Shown: in pieces, positions 1-5,753 of the stretch | Layout of the letters: each line of letters opens with the position of its first letter | How positions within the stretch are numbered: position 1 is the first letter of the stretch | Source of the DNA: Alphaproteobacteria bacterium | GTDB lineage: Bacteria; Pseudomonadota; Alphaproteobacteria; RF32; CAG-239 | Direction of reading: 5' to 3' | Assembly (NCBI GenBank): GCA_017546885.1 | Contig: JAFYRQ010000065.1 | Coordinates: forward strand, 1 to 6,608 | DNA: 6,608 nucleotides | Position numbers and translations under genes: made by a program | The notes under the pieces: generated by a model | Databases searched by the model: none | What the model was told of the DNA's origin: nothing | The model's input: only the letters and a program-made list of their open reading frames with translations

Positions 1-1
1 T

Positions 2-727
2 ATCGGTGTTGCTCTTTTGCCGATATTGTCAAAACAACTAAAAGCGGAAGAAGTTGAAGAAGCAAAACAAACTCAAGACAAAGCAATAGAGTATGGTGCG
101 ATACTTTCAATGCCTGCAGCCGTTGCGTTGATTGTTTTGGCAGAGCCGATTGTTAATGTCTTATTTCAACATGGTAAATTCGGAGTTTTTGAAACAGAAA
201 TGACCGCAAAGGCCGTTGTTGTTTATGCGATAAGTCTTCCGGTATATGTTATGGTAAAAGCATTAACCCCTAATTTTTTTGCCCGTTGTGACACAAAAAC
301 ACCGGTTAAATACAGCGCGGTGGTCTTAATTGCAAATTTGGTATTTGCGTTGCTTTTGATGAAACCTTTCGGGCATGTGGGAATAGCTTCGGCTGCAACT
401 TTGTCGGCATTTGTTTCTTTATATCAATATATACGGGGTTTGAAAAAAAGAGGTTTTTGGAGTTTTTCAAATGAACTTAAAAAACGAATCGCAAAGATAT
501 TTTTGTGTTCTTTGATTATGGGGGCATTTTTGTATATCGAAACATGGTGCTTAAGTTTGTTTATGGGCGAATGGCTGGAATTTTCGTTAATTGTTAAATT
601 TATCTTATTGGCAATAATCGGAATGCTTGCTTTATTACTTTTCTTGATTATGATAAAAATAACAGGTGTCATGGATGCTTTTGTATGGCTAAAAAGCTTT
701 TTAAATAAAAGGAGAAAATTATGCTGA
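2..727 (+). CDS. murJ: Lipid II flippase MurJ (MviN family), C-terminal part, 5' end outside the window
   Basis: MurJ is an inner-membrane flippase of the MOP exporter superfamily that moves lipid-linked peptidoglycan precursor to the periplasmic face. The open frame runs in from the left edge with no start; the first in-frame residues (IGVALLPILSK) match the internal MurJ segment that reads LLPxLS in homologues, so a start at the TTG at 17 would be artificial. The visible 241 residues hold the family signatures FQHGKFG (window residues 55-61) and FFARCDTKTPVKYS (92-105), with hydrophobic segments consistent with the last half of the 14-helix fold. Roughly the first half of a typical ~510-residue protein is missing. 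The tail is basic (NKRRKLC). The TGA stop at 725-727 lies inside the start of the next gene (7-base overlap), indicating cotranscription. Family assignment is secure; only completeness is limited. Confidence 0.93.
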   Translation: MGVALLPILSKQLKAEEVEEAKQTQDKAIEYGAILSMPAAVALIVLAEPIVNVLFQHGKFGVFETEMTAKAVVVYAISLPVYVMVKALTPNFFARCDTKTPVKYSAVVLIANLVFALLLMKPFGHVGIASAATLSAFVSLYQYIRGLKKRGFWSFSNELKKRIAKIFLCSLIMGAFLYIETWCLSLFMGEWLEFSLIVKFILLAIIGMLALLLFLIMIKITGVMDAFVWLKSFLNKRRKLC

Positions 728-1728
728 AAGAAAAGTTGTTACATTTTATAAAAAAGATGAAACAAATGTTTCTCTCCGGTACGGAAATGATAAAAAAAGC
801 TTTTAATTCGTGGCCTAAAGCTTTTATCGGAGGTTTTGCTTTTTTGATTTTGGCTTATTATCCTTTAGGCGGAAAAATAAGTGAAAATATAGATAAAACG
901 GCAGACTATGATTTTTCTTCTTTATCTGCGGAGCAGTCCCAAACAGTAGAATTAGCGGCTTTCTTAATCAATCGAGAAGTAAATGAAAATATGTGGACAG
1001 CAAACTTGCCGTTTTTCTTTCCTGCATACAGTTTGGATAATATGCCTAATTTTCAAACCGGTATAATCCAATCTTTGGCAAAGGTTGTTAAAGCCTTATC
1101 TTTGCAAGTACAATGTGCTGATGATACTAAGGAAGAAAAAAATATAAAATCGGCGGCGGCTTTATTGAAATATCCGGCTAACGTGTGGCTTTTCCATCCG
1201 GATAATAAGTTAAAAATGGCTCCGTCTTCATCTGCTCAATATAAAAAAGCCAGAAAAAAACTTAAAGATTTCAATATTGCATTAAAAGAAGAAAAATGTT
1301 TTTGGGTTCGAGGTAAAGAGAGCTTATATAAAATAAATGAGGCGGTTATAAAAGGACTGTCAAAAGCTGTAAGCGATATTGAAGATGAGGTCAGAGAAGG
1401 AAGTAATCGTTGGACGGATACTAAAGCTGATGATGTCTTCTATCTTAACCAAGGACGAGTTTACGGATATATGTTGGTTTTGAAAAAATTGGGCAGAGAT
1501 TATAAACAGGTTTTGATGTCGGAAGAATTGTATCAAGATTGGACCGTTGCTACCCGAGCTTTACAAAATGCGGCTGAAATGATGCCGGAAATTGTGGTTA
1601 ACGGCAAAATTGATGACAGCTTGAAACCAAACCATTTAATGAATTTAGGCTACTATATTATTAAGGCCGAAAATATATTAACAAAAATAAATATTAAGTT
1701 GAGCGGAGAATCTGAAAATGCGAATTGA
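721..1728 (+). CDS. DUF2333 family membrane-anchored protein
   Basis: This 335-residue protein has a basic, amphipathic N-terminus (residues 1-30), one transmembrane helix (about 32-48) and a large, mostly helical domain presumably in the periplasm. It is recognised as DUF2333 from conserved blocks: LINREVNENMWTANLPFFFP (82-101), LDNMPNFQTGI (105-115), LLKYPANVW (148-156), SSSAQYKKARK (169-179), DTKADDVFYLNQGRVYGY (233-250) and NGKIDDSLKPNHL (294-306). The family is widespread in Proteobacteria and has no established function to my knowledge. The start is supported by AAGGAG at 709-714, six bases before the ATG. It overlaps murJ by 7 bases and the nfu gene by 11 bases, and sits between two envelope-related genes, so a role in envelope or peptidoglycan maintenance is plausible but only inferred from context. 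No catalytic motif was recognised. Confidence 0.88.
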   Translation: MLKEKLLHFIKKMKQMFLSGTEMIKKAFNSWPKAFIGGFAFLILAYYPLGGKISENIDKTADYDFSSLSAEQSQTVELAAFLINREVNENMWTANLPFFFPAYSLDNMPNFQTGIIQSLAKVVKALSLQVQCADDTKEEKNIKSAAALLKYPANVWLFHPDNKLKMAPSSSAQYKKARKKLKDFNIALKEEKCFWVRGKESLYKINEAVIKGLSKAVSDIEDEVREGSNRWTDTKADDVFYLNQGRVYGYMLVLKKLGRDYKQVLMSEELYQDWTVATRALQNAAEMMPEIVVNGKIDDSLKPNHLMNLGYYIIKAENILTKINIKLSGESENAN

Positions 1729-2254
1729 AACACAGGCTTCACCGGATGAAAATATTATGCACTTTTATCCGGAAAACGGACTGAATATAAAGAACAGCAC
1801 AAAATATATAGATATAAAATCTATTCGTAAGTCGCCGTTAGCGGAGAGCCTTTTCGATTTAGGCGGAATTAATGCGGTTTTAATAACACCGGATTCTGTA
1901 TCTGTTACCAAAAATGAGGATGTTTCCTGGGGGGATATAAAGCCGTTGGTTTTGGCGGAAATTATGGATTTCCTGACATCAGGAGCTCAAATTGTAATAG
2001 AAGACGAATCTGAACAAGAAGAAGATATAATTGAAAAAATAAACGGATTGTTAAATGCGCGCATACGTCCGGCAATTCAGCGTGACGGAGGTGATATAGC
2101 TTTGCGCAAATTTGAAGGCGGAATTGCGTATGTTGAGCTTCAAGGTAAATGCGTGGGCTGTCCTTATGCGCAAAGAACACTGAAAGACGGTGTGGAAAAG
2201 ATTTTAAAAACATATATTCCGGAAGTAAAAGCTGTAGAAAAATATGAAAATTAA
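1718..2254 (+). CDS. NifU family Fe-S cluster carrier (Nfu type: Nfu_N + NifU C-terminal domain)
   Basis: A 178-residue cytosolic protein with the two-domain Nfu architecture. Residues about 3-88 form the Nfu_N domain (the LAESLFDLGGINAVLITPDS segment at 41-60 and the following VSVTK at 61-65 are typical). Residues about 102-175 form the NifU C-terminal domain, with RPAIQRDGGDI (117-127) and the cluster-binding CVGC motif (Cys145 and Cys148). Proteins of this type carry 4Fe-4S clusters, bound between two subunits by the CxxC cysteines, and pass them to target apoproteins. The start ATG lies inside the end of the DUF2333 gene (11-base overlap) with GGAG at 1705-1708, nine bases upstream, so translation can initiate independently or by coupling. 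Length is normal for the family. No other Fe-S assembly gene (isc/suf) is visible, consistent with its usual housekeeping location in alphaproteobacteria. Confidence 0.95.
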   Translation: MRIETQASPDENIMHFYPENGLNIKNSTKYIDIKSIRKSPLAESLFDLGGINAVLITPDSVSVTKNEDVSWGDIKPLVLAEIMDFLTSGAQIVIEDESEQEEDIIEKINGLLNARIRPAIQRDGGDIALRKFEGGIAYVELQGKCVGCPYAQRTLKDGVEKILKTYIPEVKAVEKYEN

Positions 2255-3155
2255 AGTACTGAAATTTTTTGCATTGTTGTTTTTACTATTTGCTTTTGAT
2301 ACAAAAGCAAACGGTGAGTTTCGCTTTGAGGTTCAACCTGAAGGGATTTATATTGATAATGTTAATGTTGCGGTTTTAAAAAAGATTTTTGCAGATTATA
2401 ATTATACCGAATTTGTGCAAGAATCTAAAAAAATTCCGCCATTAATGTTACAATCAATGCCGTTTGATTTTAATGATATAAAGTCAAAAGATGAAAGAAA
2501 TAAGCTTTTTATTCAAATAATGACACCGTTAGTGATGAAAGTTAACGAAGACATTACGATAGAGCGTAAAAAACTTTTTGATTTAAAATCTGCAAATACC
2601 AAAAAAGAGGGCTTGTCGGAACAACAGAAAAAAGAAATAGAAGATTTAGCGGTAAAGTATGATGTTTTTACCAAGATGAAAGGAAAAGAACGATATGACA
2701 TTATTTTGGAAGAACTGACTGAAAAAATCGATATTATTCCGGCATCTTTATTAATCGCCGTTGCTGTTGCGGAAAGTAATTGGGGAACCGCAAGAGAAGT
2801 AAAAGAAGGAAATGCTCTTTTTAAGGAAAAAGAGTGGTTTACAGATAAGGGGATTAAACCGGCAAAAGAAGATGATGACAGTTACAGAATAAAGGTTTAT
2901 CCGAATTTATTGTCAGCGATAGAAGATTATGCTTTGAAGCTGAATAAAGATATTAATTTCAGCTATTTTAGAGTATCTCGCAAATTTTTACGAATTCATA
3001 ATCAGGTTTTGAAAGGAAGAGTTACCGTGCATAATATGGTAACAGGTTCTCCTTTGGAAAATTATGCCGGATTATTGAATTATATTTTGACTTTCTATGA
3101 TTTGGTAAATATTGACGAATCGCAATTAGACAGTATCAGCAGTTTGGAGAAATAA
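2244..3155 (+). CDS. Bax-like exported glucosaminidase-domain protein
   Basis: A 303-residue protein with an N-terminal signal peptide (MKIK, then a hydrophobic core at about 5-18, probable cleavage near TKANG at 20-24), so it acts in the periplasm or at the envelope. Residues about 64-115 carry the region shared with E. coli Bax: IPPLMLQSMPFDF followed by DERNKLFIQIMTPLVMKVNE and an ER-K helix. The C-terminal part (about 150-290) is a glucosaminidase domain (lysozyme-like fold) with the motif AVAVAESNWGTAR; Glu177 is the probable catalytic acid, expected to cut the glycan strand of peptidoglycan next to N-acetylglucosamine. Whether Bax proteins are active hydrolases in vivo is not well settled. 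The start overlaps nfu by 11 bases and there is no strong Shine-Dalgarno close to it, so translational coupling is likely. Its place in an operon with murJ supports a peptidoglycan role. Confidence 0.88.
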   Translation: MKIKVLKFFALLFLLFAFDTKANGEFRFEVQPEGIYIDNVNVAVLKKIFADYNYTEFVQESKKIPPLMLQSMPFDFNDIKSKDERNKLFIQIMTPLVMKVNEDITIERKKLFDLKSANTKKEGLSEQQKKEIEDLAVKYDVFTKMKGKERYDIILEELTEKIDIIPASLLIAVAVAESNWGTAREVKEGNALFKEKEWFTDKGIKPAKEDDDSYRIKVYPNLLSAIEDYALKLNKDINFSYFRVSRKFLRIHNQVLKGRVTVHNMVTGSPLENYAGLLNYILTFYDLVNIDESQLDSISSLEK

Positions 3156-3158
3156 ACA

Positions 3159-3857
3159 ATGTTAAAAGTAACCCCGATTTTGTGTCGTGCCGGAAAAATG
3201 GATAACTATGCCTATTTGTTAGAAGATGTAACAACTAAGACGGTTGCTGTTTTAGATGTTTCCGAGGCAGAGCCGGTTATTAACGAGTGTGAAAAACAAG
3301 GCGTTTCTCCAAAGTTTATTTTTACGACACATCATCATTTTGACCATGTTGAAGGAAATCTTATCATAAAAGAAAAATATGGAGCAGAAATAGTCGGAGC
3401 TGAAGCTGACAGATTTCGAATCGCAGGTATGGATATTATGCTCAAAGACGGAGATGTTTTCAAATTAGGAGATAGTGAAGCACATATTATATCTGCCGAT
3501 GGTCATACTATCGGTCATATTTTGTGGTATTTTGCAAAAGATAAAATTTTGTTTACCGGCGATGTTTTGTTTAATTTGTGTATAGGCGGTTTGTTTGAAG
3601 GAACCGCAGAGCAAATGTGGAACACTTTGGAAAAAATTAAAAAGTTACCCGATGATGTTGTTTTTTATCCCGGACACGAATATACAATGTATGGTTTTCA
3701 TAACTTGCACGGTCTTCCCGGTGAAAGATATATCGAAAAAGCAAAAAAAAGATTGGCACAAGGACTTCCTGTTGCTCCGGTTTCTTTAGGTGAAGAAAAA
3801 ATTTGTAATCCGTATTTGTCGGCAGAGAGTTTTACGGAATTTTGTAAACTGGTTTAA
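3159..3857 (+). CDS. GloB-like metallo-beta-lactamase-fold hydrolase (probable hydroxyacylglutathione hydrolase)
   Basis: A 232-residue cytosolic enzyme of the metallo-beta-lactamase fold, closest in pattern to glyoxalase II, which hydrolyses S-lactoylglutathione to lactate and glutathione. The full dinuclear metal site is visible: THHHFDH (His58, His60, Asp62, His63), GHTIGH (His116), LFTGD (Asp135) and PGHEYT (His173). The segment after Asp135, LFNLCIGGLFEGTAEQMW, matches the glyoxalase II pattern (GCGxxFEGTxxxM). The C-terminal substrate domain is recognisable but short: the protein ends NPYLSAESFTEFCKLV, where classical enzymes carry NPFLR or NPFMR, so a glutathione-contacting arginine seems absent; total length is about 20 residues under E. 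coli GloB. A different thioester substrate is therefore possible. GGAGA at 3146-3150 lies eight bases before the ATG, and only 3 bases separate it from the Bax-like gene. Confidence 0.85.
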   Translation: MLKVTPILCRAGKMDNYAYLLEDVTTKTVAVLDVSEAEPVINECEKQGVSPKFIFTTHHHFDHVEGNLIIKEKYGAEIVGAEADRFRIAGMDIMLKDGDVFKLGDSEAHIISADGHTIGHILWYFAKDKILFTGDVLFNLCIGGLFEGTAEQMWNTLEKIKKLPDDVVFYPGHEYTMYGFHNLHGLPGERYIEKAKKRLAQGLPVAPVSLGEEKICNPYLSAESFTEFCKLV

Positions 3858-3923
3858 ATTATCTTAAGCTTTTATTAGCGATTGTTATATAAATTAAAAG
3901 AGTGTAACTTTTAAGGAATAACA

Positions 3924-4592
3924 ATGTTTTATATTCTGACCGGTTTTGTTTTTGGTGCTTTGATACCATATATGTCACGTCGTTTTGCAAAATTCATGCC
4001 CGCAACCGCGGCTTATGCAATTTATCGACTGATAAAACCTAATAAAAAATCTTCAAAAAGAAATGATAAATATAAAAGACTGCTTAGAGATTATAAATTA
4101 AGGAGTCTTGTTTATGCTTGTGTATCGGCATTGTTGTCCGGACTGGTTTTATACAGACTCGGAGATGCAAATATATGTTGGTGGTTGGGCTTTGTTTGGA
4201 CATTGTTATTGCTTACTGAAATTGATATAAAAATGTTTTTATTGCCGGATATTTTAACCGTACCTCTGTTGATTTGCGGTTTTGTATTTGCAACGATAAG
4301 CAATCCGTTTATTTCTCCTGTTGAAAGTTCTATTGCGGCCTTGGCCGGATATGTAATTCCGGTTATTGCAACCTTGGCAATGTTGTGGAGAAGTGTTGAT
4401 GCTTTCGGTGGCGGAGATATAAAATTACTTACGGCGATAGGCGCATGGTTAGGGGTAGAACCGCTTATATATACCATATTAGCTTCTTGTGTAATATTTG
4501 GTATTTATTCTTTGATAAAACGTCAAAGAGCTGGGGCATTCGGTCCGGCTTTAGCGGTTGGTGCGATTTTGGTTTTATTGTCTGTTTTTTAA
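3924..4592 (+). CDS. A24 family (type 4 prepilin peptidase-like) membrane aspartic protease, short form
   Basis: A 222-residue polytopic inner-membrane protein of peptidase family A24, which cleaves leader peptides of type IV prepilins and related pseudopilins. The two catalytic aspartates sit in typical surroundings: Asp101 in LTEIDIKMFLLPD and Asp165 in FGGGDIKLLTAIGAWLG. The later FGPALAVGA (206-214) also matches the family. The first helix (FVFGALIPYMSRRF) resembles the start of PilD-type enzymes, but the cytoplasmic zinc-binding/methylase domain is reduced to a lysine- and arginine-rich stretch (about 38-60) with no CxxC pair, so N-methylation activity is doubtful. AAGGAA at 3913-3918 precedes the ATG by five bases. 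A 66-base gap separates it from the upstream gene, and no pilin or secretion gene is in view, so its substrate is unknown. Confidence 0.87.
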   Translation: MFYILTGFVFGALIPYMSRRFAKFMPATAAYAIYRLIKPNKKSSKRNDKYKRLLRDYKLRSLVYACVSALLSGLVLYRLGDANICWWLGFVWTLLLLTEIDIKMFLLPDILTVPLLICGFVFATISNPFISPVESSIAALAGYVIPVIATLAMLWRSVDAFGGGDIKLLTAIGAWLGVEPLIYTILASCVIFGIYSLIKRQRAGAFGPALAVGAILVLLSVF

Positions 4593-4610
4593 CTTGTAGC
4601 GAGGTCTGAA

Positions 4611-5327
4611 ATGGGAATTATAAGTATGTCCGATGAACGTACAAAAGCCAGAAAAGTTATTGAAACAAATAACTTTGACTATTTGATAATGTTCGTAATT
4701 TGTATGGATGCGGTTGCTTTAGGATTGCTCACAATAGGGATTGGTAATGTTGATTTTATGAAGACGATGTTTTTGTTAGACCGTCTTTGTATGGCAATCT
4801 TCATTGTTGAAATGTTGTTGAAAATGTATGCTTACGGGCCAAAATTTTTCAAATCGGGATGGAATATTTTTGATTTAATCGTTGTCGGTATTTCTTCAAT
4901 GCCGTTAACAAGTTATTTGATTATTTTGCGTGCTTTCAGATTATTCCGTTTGCTCCGATATATAAATCGTTTCAAACAAATGAAAAGTATCATAAATATC
5001 ATGCTCTCTATTTTGCCTAATTTTGTGGCAATGGCAGTGGTGTTGTGTGTATTTGTTTATGTGTTCGGGGTTATGGGTGTTGCTTTGTTTGGAGAACGAG
5101 TTGCTGCATTCGGTGATTTATGGTCATCTATATTTAGCTTGTTGCAGGCCTTCACTCTTGACGGTTGGGCATCAACGATAGCACGTCCGGTAATGAGAAT
5201 ATATCCTCATTCTTGGATATTCTTTTTCAGTTTTGTTATGGTTTCTTTCTTGTTGGTAACAAGTTTTGCCTTAAGTGTCATAACATCTATGGTGAAAAAG
5301 GAATTTAAGATACAGTCAAAATTATAA
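4611..5327 (+). CDS. Single-domain six-helix voltage-gated ion channel (bacterial Nav/Cav type)
   Basis: A 238-residue inner-membrane protein of the ion transport family that would assemble as a tetramer. S1 is about residues 23-44; S2 carries the conserved acidic residue Glu67 (IVEMLLK); S3 has Asp88 in WNIFDLIVV. S4 is a clear voltage sensor with arginines at 107, 110, 113 and 116, plus Arg120. S5 is about 136-160. The pore loop (about 168-190) contains the filter TLDGWAS (182-188), where sodium-type NaChBac channels have TLESWAS. S6 runs about 201-226 and lacks the usual asparagine of the NLF-type motif (VTSFALSVI instead). Only about a dozen residues follow S6, so the neck and coiled-coil bundle of typical bacterial channels are missing. 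GAGG at 4601-4604 supports the ATG at 4611; ATG 4626 is an alternative. Asp/Gly in the filter points to possible calcium permeability (inference). Confidence 0.88.
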   Translation: MGIISMSDERTKARKVIETNNFDYLIMFVICMDAVALGLLTIGIGNVDFMKTMFLLDRLCMAIFIVEMLLKMYAYGPKFFKSGWNIFDLIVVGISSMPLTSYLIILRAFRLFRLLRYINRFKQMKSIINIMLSILPNFVAMAVVLCVFVYVFGVMGVALFGERVAAFGDLWSSIFSLLQAFTLDGWASTIARPVMRIYPHSWIFFFSFVMVSFLLVTSFALSVITSMVKKEFKIQSKL

Positions 5328-5343
5328 TAAAAAGAAAAAATGC

Positions 5344-5372
5344 AAAAATACCGGAATTTTCCGGTATTTTTT
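5344..5372 (+). terminator. Intrinsic (rho-independent) terminator
   Basis: An inverted repeat pairs AAAAATACCGG (5344-5354) with CCGGTATTTTT (5361-5371) around a six-base AATTTT loop; the innermost A-T pairs may also form. A run of six T follows the GC core on the right arm (5367-5372). It starts 17 bases after the stop of the ion channel gene and ends that transcription unit before groES. Because the left arm carries an A tract, the structure could also stop transcription from the other strand. Confidence 0.9.
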
Positions 5373-5383
5373 GCTGTAATGAA

Positions 5384-5422
5384 CTTGACAATGCAAAAAA
5401 CAATCACTAACTAAAGTATAAC
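5384..5422 (+). promoter_or_regulatory. Probable groESL promoter region
   Basis: The only space for a groESL promoter downstream of the terminator is about 75 bases. It contains CTTGACA at 5384-5390, a perfect match to the sigma-70 -35 hexamer TTGACA and also containing the CTTG core of alphaproteobacterial heat-shock (RpoH) promoters. No clean -10 stands at the ideal distance: the 17-base position holds TAACTA (5408-5413), and the best hexamer, TATAAC (5417-5422), is 26 bases away. The RpoH reading would place its -10 around 5405-5412. The -35 is therefore convincing but the exact promoter type is not. No CIRCE repeat is present here. Confidence 0.5.
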
Positions 5423-5446
5423 AAAAATTTTAAGGAGTTTCAGACT

Positions 5447-5734
5447 ATGAATGTAAGACCATTATATGACAGAGTTTTAGTCAAAAGATTGGATGAATTA
5501 AAAACAACCGCCGGCGGAATTATTATTCCGGATACAGCGAAAGAAAAACCTTCAGAAGGTATTGTTGAAGCCGTAGGAACCGGTGCTCGTACCGAAGACG
5601 GAAAGGTTATTCCGATGACAGTTAAAGTCGGTGACCATGTTTTGTTTGCTAAATGGGGCGGAACAGAAATTAAAATTAACGGCGAAGAAAGACTTATTAT
5701 TAAAGAGTCTGAATTGTTGGGTATTGTTGAATAA
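5447..5734 (+). CDS. groES: Co-chaperonin GroES (Hsp10)
   Basis: The 95-residue, full-length heptameric lid of the GroEL folding chamber, acting in the cytosol. It begins MNVRPLYDRVLVKR, a standard GroES start. The mobile loop (about 17-32) contains GGIIIPDTAKEKP, whose hydrophobic triplet (Ile25-Ile27) is the part that docks on the GroEL apical domain. The roof hairpin lies near 44-57 (GTGARTEDGK), and the C-terminal strand has KWGGTEIKING (69-79) and the ending LLGIVE. A strong AAGGAG at 5432-5437 sits nine bases before the ATG. It is the first gene of its transcription unit, following the terminator at 5344-5372, and is followed after 19 bases by groEL. Confidence 0.98.
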   Translation: MNVRPLYDRVLVKRLDELKTTAGGIIIPDTAKEKPSEGIVEAVGTGARTEDGKVIPMTVKVGDHVLFAKWGGTEIKINGEERLIIKESELLGIVE

Positions 5735-5753
5735 AATATAAGGATTTAAAATA

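Noticed and set aside
17..19. TTG at 17 as the start of a separate 236-residue protein
   Set aside because: In-frame codons before it continue the MurJ sequence to the window edge, so this is an internal codon of a truncated gene.
3595..3789. A 64-residue + strand open frame
   Set aside because: Out-of-frame shadow inside the GloB-like gene, which shows conserved motifs (FEGT, PGHEYT) in its own frame here.
3858..3923. Possible promoter ahead of the A24 peptidase gene (TATAAA at 3888-3893)
   Set aside because: The gap is very AT-rich, so such a hexamer is expected by chance, and no convincing -35 element lies 16-18 bases upstream. A separate promoter is possible but not supported. No terminator hairpin was seen in the gap, so read-through from the upstream operon is equally likely.
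4112..4477. A 121-residue minus-strand open frame
   Set aside because: It lies entirely antisense to the A24 peptidase gene, including its conserved catalytic motifs, and has no recognisable domain.
5412..5417. TAAAGT as the -10 partner of TTGACA at 5385-5390
   Set aside because: The spacer would be 21 bases, outside the usual 16-18.
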